Shown: positions 1 to 7,443 of the stretch, piece by piece
Layout of the letters: each line of letters begins with the position of its first letter
How positions within the stretch are numbered: the first letter of the stretch is position 1
Source of the DNA: Lachnospiraceae bacterium
GTDB taxonomy: Bacteria > Bacillota > Clostridia > Lachnospirales > Lachnospiraceae
NCBI GenBank assembly: GCA_017938285.1
Contig: JAGBBW010000040.1
Location: forward strand, 1-36,164
Length of the DNA: 36,164 nt
Reading direction: 5' to 3'
Translations under genes and position numbers: made by a program
The notes under the pieces: generated by a model
What the model saw: only the letters and a program-made list of their open reading frames with translations
The model's database searches: none
Told to the model about the DNA's origin: nothing

Positions 1-54
1 TAACCAACATACGAGGCTAACCACTTTGTGGGCGGTTGCTTCTTTTATATTTGA

Positions 55-83
55 ATTATAACATAAACAAAACAAACGTTCAA
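55..83 (-). promoter_or_regulatory. Strong sigma-A promoter reading off the left edge
   Basis: On the minus strand there is a TTGAAC -35 (78-83), a 17-bp spacer and a perfect TATAAT -10 (55-60). Transcription would start near position 48 and run leftward out of the window. The first ~48 transcribed bases contain complementary segments (AACC/GGTT and CCAC/GTGG), so the RNA may fold. The gene it drives is not in the window. Confidence 0.7.
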
Positions 84-112
84 GTATTTTATGTTCTTTA
101 TCATAAAATTTA

Positions 113-919
113 TTATATTCCAAATGTTTCTTTCAGCATACCAATCTCCTCCAACTTATACCCCTTCGCCTTCAACACTATGCAGTCCTCCCCCAGAACC
201 TCCTCTATTATCCTCTCCTCAATGGCACATCTGCGCTCAAAATGGGAAATCATATCCTCCAGGTCTTTATAACCATGTGCTCTGCCGTAGGGGGATTCCT
301 GCAGATACCTTAACATCAGCGGATACCACAGTTCCTCGCCTTTCTCATCGGTGCGCTCCCTCTTAATCTGAAGAATATTCTCTCTGATAGTATCGGACGT
401 TAGATACAACATCTGAAATCCCTTCGGCTGCAAAATTTCATACGCCTCCCTGTAAAAATCCACGATTTCCTGTTCATCCATCTGGTAATACAGCAGCATA
501 TCCTCCATGCTGTTCTGAAAGAACGAACATTCAAACAAGTTCTTTCCCGGCTTCAGCGTGCGGTACCTCTCCATAATAATATCATGAAACCGCTGAAAAT
601 CCACTCTTGCATTATAAATTTCATACTGCTCCATCCACTCATAAAATTCTCTCTGTTCCGCAAGCACTCTGGTATAAGCCGTAATGTAATACTCCCCTTC
701 CTGCTTTGTGTACTGCCGGATTTCCTGTTCCACATGGGAAAATTTCCGCAAAGCTTCTTCGAACTGTTCCTTTGTCATGTAACTGCACCACGCCAGCTCT
801 ACCGGGGAAATATCCCCCTCATAATATGCTTTATATTCCGGATATCTCTGGGAAAGCCTGCGGAGCAGGGTGGATTTTCCACTGCCCTGCAGACCTTCTA
901 TAAAAATGTTATTTTTCAT
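113..919 (-). CDS. P-loop kinase-like NTPase
   Basis: A 268-residue cytosolic protein beginning with a beta strand and a clear Walker A motif (GLQGSGKST, residues ~9-17), as in the nucleoside/shikimate/chloramphenicol-phosphotransferase type of small P-loop kinases. The rest is charged and helical, with no membrane segment and no second recognisable domain; the substrate cannot be read from the sequence. The start is well supported by AGGAGGT five bases before the ATG. The gene lies 108 bp downstream of the ABC-F gene on the same strand with no clear terminator between, so it may be co-transcribed with it and under the same attenuator. That would suggest, without proving, a role linked to drug stress. 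P-loop class is fairly certain, function unknown. Confidence 0.6.
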   Translation of the reverse strand: MKNNIFIEGLQGSGKSTLLRRLSQRYPEYKAYYEGDISPVELAWCSYMTKEQFEEALRKFSHVEQEIRQYTKQEGEYYITAYTRVLAEQREFYEWMEQYEIYNARVDFQRFHDIIMERYRTLKPGKNLFECSFFQNSMEDMLLYYQMDEQEIVDFYREAYEILQPKGFQMLYLTSDTIRENILQIKRERTDEKGEELWYPLMLRYLQESPYGRAHGYKDLEDMISHFERRCAIEERIIEEVLGEDCIVLKAKGYKLEEIGMLKETFGI

Positions 920-1027
920 ATATACCTCCTGGTATCATCCAGTCCTTTTTAATTCTTATTTTCTGATAAACACACACTCTCCTGCTTCTGCCACACAAAC
1001 CAATCTGCTTCTGAAACAGCCTTTTTT

Positions 1028-2569
1028 CTACAGTTCTCCTTCCTGCGGCTTTAGTCCTGTCTCTGTCAGTTCATACACCGTATCTGCCACTTCCCGGATA
1101 TACTTTCTGTCGTGGGAAATCGTCAGTATTGCACCACCAAAATTTTTCAGCATATTCCGGATTACCGGACTGGACAGCGGCGAAAAATTTCTTGTTGGCT
1201 CATCCAGAATCAGCACATTGCTCCCGGACATACTCATTTTCAAAAGCAGGATTTTTGCTTTCTGTCCGCCGGACAAATCCGCAATCTTATGCTGCATTTC
1301 ATCAGCGGTATATTTCATGCTGCCAAGGTACGTACGGATTCGGGAAATCTCTTCTTTATCCCCAGTTTCTGATAAAAATTCCACCGGAGTCTGTTCCATG
1401 GAAAGCAGTTCTTCATAATTCTGCGGCATATAAGAGGCCCTGATATCCTTCCGCTCCAACAGTTCCTTCGCAATCTGGCGCAGCAGGGTTGTTTTTCCAC
1501 AGCCATTCTTACCTATAATGCAGATTTTCTCTGGTCCCTTGACTCTTAGGGAAATATTCTCTGCCAGCACCCGTTCTTCCACCATAAGCTTCGGCAATGT
1601 GAAATCCAGCACCACCTTACCGGCAGGCATACTTGCTTTTTCCCCGAACTTCACAAAAATAGCGTCCTCTGTTTCCGGAATTTCGGTCATGTTTTCGTAC
1701 TCTTTTTCAAACCGGGCTTCATACGCCTTAATCCGGTGCATGGTCTTTTTTAACAATGCCCCTCCATGCGGATTCTGTCTCGTAATGACATTCTGCTGGT
1801 GTTCCACCTTCTGCTGAATCTGGCGGAATTTTTCCTGCTGTTTTTCGTACTCTGCCCGCTCCTTTCTTGCCACCTGTTCCTGATGGGCAAGACCAGAACT
1901 TCTCCGCTCCACATACTCCCGGTAGCCAGCCTTTTCCACCGTGTACTTACATTCCTGCTTCCGTTTTAACTGTTCCAGATGCACAATCTTGTTCGCCGTA
2001 TTTTCCAGCAATGTCTCATCGTGGGAAATATAAAGCACCGGAACATCACACCCGTTAATAAACTCCTCCAGCCAGTGCAGGGAATCCATATCCAGATCAT
2101 TGGAAGGCTCGTCCAGCAGAAGCACATCCGGACGTTTTAGTATGAGCCGTGCCAGCTGAAGTTTAATTTTCTCCCCGCCGGACAATTCGCCCATCTTCTG
2201 TTCCGAATAAAACAGTTCCACCGGAAGTTTTAATTTTCTTCCGGCCTCCGCCAGCTCCTGTGGCGTCAGTTCAAAAAACAATGGCAGCTGACACATAAAC
2301 TCATAGATGGATTCTGCCTTTTCCTCTGCGGAAAGCTCCTGGGCAAGATACCCAATACAACTGTTGTTGCGGATAATATCACCGGAAAACTCCACATAAT
2401 CCTCCACCAAAACCTCATCATAAATCAGCTTCAGCAACGTAGACTTTCCGTTACCCTCTTCCCCGATAACAGCCGCCCTGTCACCATCATTTAATACGAA
2501 ATTGAATTTATCTAACAGGACACGATTGTCCTTTCTATGGGTAATCGTTAAATTTTTTACCTGTAACAT
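1028..2569 (-). CDS. ABC-F family ATPase, probable ribosome protection factor
   Basis: A 513-residue protein with two ABC ATPase domains and no membrane segment, the ABC-F layout. The first domain has Walker A (GEEGNGKST, residues 36-44), signature LSGGEK and Walker B LLLDEP. A charged linker rich in E, K, Q and R follows (about residues 200-290), then a second domain with GKNGCGKTT, signature LSGGQK and LILDEPTRN. The second Walker B region lacks the usual NHLD and reads DEPTRNFSPLS, a form I associate with resistance-type ABC-Fs rather than EttA/Uup housekeeping members (family knowledge, not a search). Such proteins bind the ribosomal E site and dislodge antibiotics such as lincosamides, pleuromutilins and streptogramins. 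The RBS AGGAG is 9 nt before the ATG. A terminator ends only 17 bp upstream of the start codon, so expression is probably controlled by transcription attenuation. Confidence 0.85.
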   Translation of the reverse strand: MLQVKNLTITHRKDNRVLLDKFNFVLNDGDRAAVIGEEGNGKSTLLKLIYDEVLVEDYVEFSGDIIRNNSCIGYLAQELSAEEKAESIYEFMCQLPLFFELTPQELAEAGRKLKLPVELFYSEQKMGELSGGEKIKLQLARLILKRPDVLLLDEPSNDLDMDSLHWLEEFINGCDVPVLYISHDETLLENTANKIVHLEQLKRKQECKYTVEKAGYREYVERRSSGLAHQEQVARKERAEYEKQQEKFRQIQQKVEHQQNVITRQNPHGGALLKKTMHRIKAYEARFEKEYENMTEIPETEDAIFVKFGEKASMPAGKVVLDFTLPKLMVEERVLAENISLRVKGPEKICIIGKNGCGKTTLLRQIAKELLERKDIRASYMPQNYEELLSMEQTPVEFLSETGDKEEISRIRTYLGSMKYTADEMQHKIADLSGGQKAKILLLKMSMSGSNVLILDEPTRNFSPLSSPVIRNMLKNFGGAILTISHDRKYIREVADTVYELTETGLKPQEGEL

Positions 2570-2586
2570 AGTTCATCACTCCTCAC

Positions 2587-2617
2587 AAAAAAAGAACCAT
2601 CTGCTGCCAAATGATTC
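2587..2617 (-). terminator. Intrinsic terminator / attenuator in front of the ABC-F gene
   Basis: Read on the minus strand, GAATCATTTG (2608-2617) and CAGATGGTTC (2594-2603) form a fully paired 10-bp stem (with G-U pairs) around a GCAG loop, followed by seven T's (2587-2593). It sits between the upstream promoter and the RBS, so it must be bypassed for the ABC-F gene to be expressed. Its left arm is also complementary to an upstream segment at 2811-2818. Confidence 0.85.
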
Positions 2618-2782
2618 CGAACTATGTACCCAACCTCTATGTAAACAGGAGCTGCGCGCACTGCCCCTGTCTGACCACTGTCATGCTATTAATTTTGTGC
2701 ACGAAAAAAAGAGGTTATGATGAGATACATAATCCACTTTTGGCAACATGATAACAAAGCATCATTCCATGGGACAACCGTA

Positions 2783-2842
2783 CTATATCTGTAACGTCAT
2801 CACTCTGCATGGAATCATACCACTTAAAACCTTAAGCTTCAT
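2783..2842 (-). CDS. Possible 19-residue leader peptide
   Basis: An ATG-to-TAG ORF of 19 codons in the ABC-F leader whose codons 9-11 (Met-Ile-Pro) overlap the segment able to pair with either the hairpin arm at 2761-2771 or the terminator arm. No strong RBS is seen; it could be translated by coupling to the MRR ORF that ends 15 nt upstream. The position is mechanistically suggestive but translation is unproven. Confidence 0.3.
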   Translation of the reverse strand: MKLKVLSGMIPCRVMTLQI

Positions 2843-2857
2843 GTTTACAAAAGTCGA

Positions 2858-2869
2858 TTATCTTCTCAT
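2858..2869 (-). CDS. Three-codon leader peptide ORF (MRR)
   Basis: ATG-AGA-AGA-TAA preceded by GAGGTG at 5-nt spacing and ~22 nt after the predicted transcription start. The RBS quality makes translation plausible. Minimal ORFs in ABC-F and erm leaders sense ribosome-targeting drugs by stalling; the same role here is inference. Confidence 0.4.
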   Translation of the reverse strand: MRR

Positions 2870-2898
2870 CTTTTCACCTCTTTCACTAAAGTACTTTT

Positions 2899-2927
2899 AC
2901 TATATCATGGTATACTATTTTTGTCAA
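2899..2927 (-). promoter_or_regulatory. Consensus promoter of the ABC-F leader
   Basis: Minus-strand TTGACA (2922-2927), a 17-bp spacer and TATAGT (2899-2904). Predicted start of transcription is near 2892, giving a ~320-nt leader. It lies just downstream of the AEC transporter stop, so the ABC-F gene has its own promoter. Confidence 0.75.
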
Positions 2928-2983
2928 ATACGATTTTGTACGCTGTCAATCATCGCTGCACAACTCCTGTTCACCACTTCCTG

Positions 2984-3907
2984 TCAAAGTACCTGAATAA
3001 GCATGGCAAATACCGTCAGCGTCACAATACTGCAAATCGTGGACAGCACCACAGTTCCTGCTCCCACCGTTTCATCATGATGAAACTGGATTGCCAGCAC
3101 CGAAGTCGTTGCCGCTGTCGGGCAGGCCGCCTGAATCAGAATGACACTGCCAACAATTCCACCCACGCCAAGCAGATAGAACAGACCAAAGGTAACCGCC
3201 GGGATAAGGACAAGTCTTGTTACCACCGTAAACCAGACCTCCCGGTTTCCAAGTACAGACGTAATCCTGCTTCCGGCAATCATTATGCCAATAATCATCA
3301 TGGAAAGCGGTGTTGTCATGGACCCCACCAGACGAACGGGTTCCTGTATTACGGATGGCACCGGGACTCTGCCCAGATAAAGAAGCAGTCCAAGCAGCAC
3401 CGCATAAGTCACCGGATTTTTTCCAACACTTTTTAACACCTCCCGCAGTTTCACTTCTCCGCTCATCATTGCATAGCCCACAGACCAGACAATCACATTA
3501 AACATAGTGACAAAGGCACTGGCATAAATCATTCCCTCTGCCCCAAACAATGCCTGAATCAGAGGAAAGCCCATGTATGCGGCGTTGGAAAAGCTGCAGG
3601 CAAACCGGATGACTGTCCTGTTTTGGGACTTCATTTTCAAAGTCAGCAAAAAGCTGACTGCCATGGCAATGAGAATTGCAATGGTACTTAATCCAAATGC
3701 CAGTAAAAGATTTGATAATACCTCCGGATTAAACTCCGACAGATAGGAATTTAATACCATGGCCGGCATAATTATCATAACTAGCAGATTTGAGAGAACT
3801 TTTTTACCATCTTCCGTTACCACACCGGTTTTGCCGCAGACGAAGCCGGTTAAAATCAATATAAATAACATACTTACCTGTTCCAAGGTAATCAGTGCCA
3901 GATTCAT
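2984..3907 (-). CDS. AEC-family transporter (auxin efflux carrier type)
   Basis: A 307-residue integral membrane protein with about ten hydrophobic segments in two halves, typical in length for the AEC (auxin efflux carrier) family. The opening segment, the polar NLLVMIIMPAMVLNSY stretch near residues 40-55, and the second-half GSMTTPLSMMIIGIMIAG region match the conserved family pattern with a helix break in each half. Bacterial AEC members are permeases for small organic acids such as malate or malonate, or are uncharacterised; the substrate cannot be read here. The RBS GGGAGG precedes the ATG. It is divergent from the MerR gene at 4121 and separated from the ABC-F gene by that gene's leader, so it is probably monocistronic. 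Confidence 0.85.
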   Translation of the reverse strand: MNLALITLEQVSMLFILILTGFVCGKTGVVTEDGKKVLSNLLVMIIMPAMVLNSYLSEFNPEVLSNLLLAFGLSTIAILIAMAVSFLLTLKMKSQNRTVIRFACSFSNAAYMGFPLIQALFGAEGMIYASAFVTMFNVIVWSVGYAMMSGEVKLREVLKSVGKNPVTYAVLLGLLLYLGRVPVPSVIQEPVRLVGSMTTPLSMMIIGIMIAGSRITSVLGNREVWFTVVTRLVLIPAVTFGLFYLLGVGGIVGSVILIQAACPTAATTSVLAIQFHHDETVGAGTVVLSTICSIVTLTVFAMLIQVL

Positions 3908-3988
3908 TCTGCACCTCCCGGGTTATACCTTACTGCTAAAATAATCATCATCGTAGCCGCTCCATATTTCATAGTTTTAACCATTCCG

Positions 3989-4016
3989 ATTGTATCATAT
4001 TCTTATCAAATGTAAA
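3989..4016 (-). promoter_or_regulatory. Probable promoter of the AEC transporter gene
   Basis: Minus strand TTTACA (4011-4016), 16-bp spacer, TACAAT (3989-3994), about 82 bp before the start codon. Confidence 0.45.
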
Positions 4017-4047
4017 TCCTCTAATTCTACTTTTTTGAAATTTCCTC

Positions 4048-4078
4048 TTGACTCCTACGTTACGTCATACTTTATACT
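4048..4078 (+). promoter_or_regulatory. MerR-type promoter and operator with 19-bp spacer
   Basis: TTGACT (4048-4053) and TATACT (4073-4078) are separated by 19 bp rather than 17, the hallmark of MerR-family promoters that the activator untwists. The spacer carries the dyad ACGTTACGT at its centre. It lies 43 bp upstream of the MerR-TipAS gene and most likely mediates autoregulation of that gene and the SOD gene behind it. Confidence 0.75.
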
Positions 4079-4120
4079 ATGTCTGTCAGCTGATAAAAAA
4101 CACAAAGGAGGTAACTTTTT

Positions 4121-4879
4121 TTGAAAACCGTCCACGAAGTAAGCAAACTTGCCGGAATCAGTGTCCGCACCCTGCATTACTATGATTCCATCGGGCTTCT
4201 GTCTCCCACGGAAACTACAGAAGCAGGCTACCGGCTCTATGATGAGGAAGCCCTGGGCAGACTGCAGTGTATCCTTTTGTTCCGTGAACTGGAATTTCCT
4301 TTAAAGGACATTAAGGAAATTCTGGACAGTCCGAATTTTGAACGCAACAAAGCACTGGAGCAGCAAATTGAGTTATTAAAACTAAAAAAAGAACACATTG
4401 AGAATCTGATTGACCTGGCAACAGGTATTCGCATGATAGGAGTGAAAAAATTAATGAGTTTTGAAGCATTTGATACAAGAAAAATTGATGAATATGCAAA
4501 ACAGGCAAAGGAAAGCTACGGCACCACCCCTGCCTACAAGGAATTTGAAGAAAAAAGTAAGAACCGCTCGAAAGAGCAGGAACAGAAGCTTGGCATCGAC
4601 ATGATGAATATTTTTGCTGACTTTGGCAAACTGCTGGAGCATGCACCGGAGGATGCCGTGGTTCAGGAAAAGGTTGCAGAACTTCGTGCCTTCCTCACCG
4701 AACATTATTACAACTGTACCCCGGAAATCCTTTCCTCCCTTGGTGAAATGTATGCCGGAGGCGGCAGCATGACAGACAACATCAACGCATACGCCGGAGA
4801 AGGAACCGCAGAATTTACTGCACAGGCGATTCGGGAATACTGTGCACACTGTACAGGCGGCCAGCATAGTCTGGAATAA
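4121..4879 (+). CDS. MerR-family regulator with TipAS antibiotic-recognition domain
   Basis: A 252-residue transcription factor. Residues 1-70 form a classic MerR winged helix (VHEVSKLAGISVRTLHYYDSIGLL, then the wing with EAGYRLY). Residues ~70-110 form the long dimer helix, and residues ~140-245 match the TipAS domain (YKEFEEKS near 141, then helices through ALxEHYYNCTPEI and the C-terminal AQAIREYC). TipAS domains in TipA-like regulators bind thiopeptide or other hydrophobic ligands and switch the factor to an activator; the ligand here is unknown. The start is TTG at 4121, chosen because AAAGGAGG lies 9 nt upstream. The promoter ahead has the 19-bp spacer expected for its own control. The SOD-like gene follows after 33 bp. 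Confidence 0.9.
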   Translation: MKTVHEVSKLAGISVRTLHYYDSIGLLSPTETTEAGYRLYDEEALGRLQCILLFRELEFPLKDIKEILDSPNFERNKALEQQIELLKLKKEHIENLIDLATGIRMIGVKKLMSFEAFDTRKIDEYAKQAKESYGTTPAYKEFEEKSKNRSKEQEQKLGIDMMNIFADFGKLLEHAPEDAVVQEKVAELRAFLTEHYYNCTPEILSSLGEMYAGGGSMTDNINAYAGEGTAEFTAQAIREYCAHCTGGQHSLE

Positions 4880-4912
4880 CAAAACTACACAAGGTCTGGA
4901 GGTAACTTTTCT

Positions 4913-5407
4913 ATGCCACCCCGCAACCGTATCTCTTATTTTACATCCCTCGCAGCGCTTCCGCCCCGGGCGGCTGCCATTGTAAAAGGCAGCAACGCCT
5001 ATCCCGGCCTCTCCGGTGAGGTCCGCTTTTTTCAAAGTGCGTACGGTACTCTGGTTTCCGCAGAATTTTCCGGACTGCCTGCCGGTTCTCCACCATGCAG
5101 CAGCCCGGTGTTTGGTTTTCATATCCACAGTGGAGCACAGTGCAGCGGAACTGCGGCAGACCCTTTTGCCGATGCCCTGACCCATTATGACCCTTACACC
5201 TGTGCCCACCCATACCATGCCGGCGATTTACCGCCACTGTTTGGCAGTAACGGCTATGCTTTCACCATGTTTTTGACAAACCGTTTTTCTGTCCGGGAAA
5301 TCATTGGAAGAACCATTATCCTGCATTCCATGCCGGACGATTTTACCTCACAGCCGGCGGGTAATTCGGGAATAAAAATTGCCTGCGGGACGATAGTGGC
5401 ACGATAG
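4913..5407 (+). CDS. Cu/Zn superoxide dismutase family protein
   Basis: A 164-residue protein with the Cu/Zn SOD fold signatures in order: GFHIH (H70, H72), a disulfide-type Cys (C77), HYDP (H91, the bridging-His position), CAHPYHAGDL (H99, H102, D105), IIGRTIILHSMPDD (H138) and GNSGIKIACGTI (C158). All metal-ligand positions are present. The active-site arginine just before the last Cys in animal and bacterial SODs is Lys155 here. No signal peptide is evident, whereas most bacterial Cu/Zn SODs are exported. Clostridia encode SOD-like family members whose activity is not settled, so dismutation is inferred. RBS GGAGGTAAC resembles that of the MerR gene 33 bp upstream; the two form an operon. 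The stop is 1 bp from the end of the convergent DUF3006-like gene. Confidence 0.8.
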   Translation: MPPRNRISYFTSLAALPPRAAAIVKGSNAYPGLSGEVRFFQSAYGTLVSAEFSGLPAGSPPCSSPVFGFHIHSGAQCSGTAADPFADALTHYDPYTCAHPYHAGDLPPLFGSNGYAFTMFLTNRFSVREIIGRTIILHSMPDDFTSQPAGNSGIKIACGTIVAR

Positions 5408-5408
5408 G

Positions 5409-5588
5409 TTATTCCATCACCTCATAGGACATCATTTCATAGCGTAGCCTCGTCCCCTCGCCAACCTCTGGCAGCAGTGCCCTGGCTACGCATTTCAACT
5501 CGTCCTCCGGGCTGCTTAAATTCTTTAAATAAGCATAATCCCCATCCAGTCGTTCTACTATGTACTGCTGTTCCGCAAAAATATCCAT
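5409..5588 (-). CDS. DUF3006-like small protein
   Basis: A 59-residue protein whose core YIVERLDGDYAYLKN, followed by a short loop and ALLPEVGEGTRL, resembles DUF3006, a small beta-rich domain often annotated beside membrane or secreted proteins in Firmicutes. Its biochemical role is not known. I place the start at the ATG at 5588 because AAGGAG sits 9 nt upstream; a TTG seven codons earlier would overlap that RBS. It is the last gene of the minus-strand cluster beginning at 8285, 72 bp after the coiled-coil gene. It converges with the SOD gene with only one base between stops and no visible terminator, so transcripts may overlap. Confidence 0.6.
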   Translation of the reverse strand: MDIFAEQQYIVERLDGDYAYLKNLSSPEDELKCVARALLPEVGEGTRLRYEMMSYEVME

Positions 5589-5660
5589 CCTGTCCATCTC
5601 CTTTTCCAAACAACGCTGCCACTCACTGCCAGCAGTTTTCTTTTCGATTTTCTTACCTCT

Positions 5661-6602
5661 TTACCTTGCCCCAAGCACCAGATTTTCCCGTTCCTCCAAC
5701 AGTCGTCCAAGCTTCTCTTCCACTGTTTCCTGCTGTAGCTCCAGCTTACCAATTACCGTCATAATTTCCGTTTTGGTATGTTCCACCTGGTCTATGGATT
5801 CCTCAATTTTATCCCTGACTGTCCAGTCTGCAAACAGACCATCAAAAAAGTAATCTGCGAACTTTAGAAAATCCTCAATCTTCACCTGGATATCCGCATG
5901 GATTTCCACGTCTGCCAGCTCTGTTTTTAAGCTTCTAAGCTCCACCTGTAACTGATTAATCTGCGACTGGGCAGAATCCAGATGGTCATGCTTCATCATA
6001 TCCGTAAACAGACCTCCACCACCAAACGTATCCCAGGTCGCCCAGCTATCCGCACTGTCCAGACTGTCCAATACTGCATTCACCGTATGAAGAGCCTGCT
6101 GTCCTGCCAGAACAGCCTCCTCAATTTCTTTTTTCTGGCACTCCTGCCGGTATATCTTTGCTTCCAGCTGGAACACTTCATCTGACAATGCGGTTCCTGC
6201 CGCACATACTGCCTTTAATTTTTCTGAAAACGCACTCTCATACTCAGCTTCACATCCCTGCAGTTTTTTAATAAGCTCTTCCCTGCGAAGAAGTTCCTGT
6301 CCCACGGAATGCAGTTCTTCCTTAGCTGTTTCATACTTTACGGCTGCCTTGTATGCTTCTTCTTTTTCCTTTGTCAGCTTTTCTTCTTTTTTTCCAATTA
6401 CATTGTAAAAGAATGCCGCCAGACTACTGCCTTCCAGGCGGTCTACATCCTTTTGTTCCGCCAGTTTTACTTTTTCCAGCTGTGTTACCTTATCCTCCAA
6501 CGCCTGTTTCTGTACTCTTAAATCCTTTGCTTCTGCTTCCGCACGATGCTTTTGTATCGTCCTGTCCTTTAATTCCTGTAAATCTTCTCCAAAATATATC
6601 AT
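5661..6602 (-). CDS. Long coiled-coil protein of unknown function
   Basis: A 313-residue cytosolic protein made mostly of heptad-like, E/K/Q/L-rich helices (about residues 5-55, 75-110, 135-175 and 210-305). A non-coiled glycine- and aspartate-rich stretch near residues 185-205 (WATWDTFGGGGLFTDMMKHDHLD) breaks the coil, suggesting a hairpin that folds back on itself. There is no signal peptide, membrane segment or enzymatic motif. I recognise similar proteins with the GGG.F.D..KHdhld break as hypothetical proteins in Firmicutes, but no function. It sits between the EFR1 gene (50 bp upstream) and the DUF3006-like gene, in a cluster headed by a membrane XRE regulator. Confidence 0.7.
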   Translation of the reverse strand: MIYFGEDLQELKDRTIQKHRAEAEAKDLRVQKQALEDKVTQLEKVKLAEQKDVDRLEGSSLAAFFYNVIGKKEEKLTKEKEEAYKAAVKYETAKEELHSVGQELLRREELIKKLQGCEAEYESAFSEKLKAVCAAGTALSDEVFQLEAKIYRQECQKKEIEEAVLAGQQALHTVNAVLDSLDSADSWATWDTFGGGGLFTDMMKHDHLDSAQSQINQLQVELRSLKTELADVEIHADIQVKIEDFLKFADYFFDGLFADWTVRDKIEESIDQVEHTKTEIMTVIGKLELQQETVEEKLGRLLEERENLVLGAR

Positions 6603-6652
6603 ATTTATCTCCTATTATTTTATATACTTGTAACTATTCCGTGCCTTCATAG

Positions 6653-7414
6653 TTACATATACTTTTCTATCCTTCCCTGTTCCACCACACGCTTTCCTAA
6701 CAGTGTAACTGCCTGCTTCGGACACTCATTCACACAGCGGTAGCACATCGTACATTTTCCGGCACTGTGTATTGTGCCGTCTTTCCTGCTTAAATTGTCC
6801 ATGGGACATAACCGGATACACGTTCCACAGCCCACACACTTTTCCCGGTTGATTTTCAATTTATCTGTATAATGCCACGTTTTATGACCAAAATACAATC
6901 GCTGTCCAAATAAGCCTGCCATCCTGCTTAACATTCCAAGCCCTTCCTGCGGCGGATTGCCGCACTTTATATTGTGTACGGCAATCTTAATTTTCTCTTT
7001 CGCCTGAAAAACCAACGCCCTGTTTTCTTCCAGCGGACGCTTCAACGCTTTTTCATCCGCAATGCTGTCAGGCATTTTCAAGTGCAGTCCGCCAATTATT
7101 TCTGCTCCATACTTTTTCAGCAGTCTTGCCAGAACCCCGGCGCCGTCCCCACTGAACAGCCCCATGGTAGCAATAATAAAAATTCGTTTTCCCTGCCACA
7201 GTTCCCGGTTCTGTTCCACAAAATCCCACATAATTTTTGGAATGCTGCTGTACTGCACCGGATAAGCAACTACAAGCTCCTCTTGATTTTCTACTGCTCC
7301 TGCGGCTTCCTTTTCCTCTATGGAATGTGCCACCGCTCCCGGCTCATATTCCTGTAGAAAGGTTTCCACTGCATATTTTGAATTTCCTGTGCCGCTGAAA
7401 TAAAGTCCTGTCAT
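6653..7414 (-). CDS. EFR1-type flavodoxin-ferredoxin protein
   Basis: A 253-residue redox protein with an N-terminal flavodoxin-like domain (residues ~1-160; YFSGTGNSKYA is the FMN phosphate loop, AYPVQYSSIPKIM the next) and a C-terminal 2[4Fe-4S] ferredoxin. The clusters are CVGCGTCIRLCP and CTMCYRCVNECP (residues ~195-235), each with four cysteines. This is the EFR1 arrangement common in Clostridia, thought to move electrons in the cytosol between ferredoxin-like partners; specific partners are not known. It lies 29 bp after the small TM gene and before the coiled-coil gene. The call is solid; the physiological role is not. Confidence 0.9.
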   Translation of the reverse strand: MTGLYFSGTGNSKYAVETFLQEYEPGAVAHSIEEKEAAGAVENQEELVVAYPVQYSSIPKIMWDFVEQNRELWQGKRIFIIATMGLFSGDGAGVLARLLKKYGAEIIGGLHLKMPDSIADEKALKRPLEENRALVFQAKEKIKIAVHNIKCGNPPQEGLGMLSRMAGLFGQRLYFGHKTWHYTDKLKINREKCVGCGTCIRLCPMDNLSRKDGTIHSAGKCTMCYRCVNECPKQAVTLLGKRVVEQGRIEKYM

Positions 7415-7443
7415 TTTTTCTCATCTTCCCTATTTTATAATCC

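Larger units (their letters stand above)
2570..2892 (-). ncRNA. Structured ~320-nt leader RNA of the ABC-F gene
   Basis: Transcription from the promoter at 2899-2927 gives a leader of about 323 nt. It contains a three-codon ORF (M-R-R-stop, 2858-2869) with a good RBS (GAGGTG, 5-nt spacing) and a 19-codon ORF (2783-2842) with no clear RBS. It also has a long-range hairpin pairing 2808-2818 with 2761-2771 (8 contiguous bp plus 2), a GC-rich 7-bp hairpin (CAGGGGC/GCTCCTG) near 2653-2677, a 7-bp complementarity AACCTCT/AGAGGTT (2710-2716 with 2632-2638), and finally the terminator. The segment ATGATTCC (2811-2818) is exactly complementary to GGAATCAT in the left arm of the terminator (2611-2618), giving a candidate antiterminator. 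Pairings were read by eye, not folded. Confidence 0.65.

Noticed and set aside
2921-3436. 171-codon plus-strand ORF, His/Asn/Arg-rich
   Set aside because: Composition is that of the reverse of a membrane protein gene; the AEC transporter explains the region.
4451-5218. 255-codon minus-strand ORF opposite the MerR and SOD genes
   Set aside because: Cysteine- and glycine-rich composition typical of antisense frames; both plus-strand genes have clear domains and RBSs.
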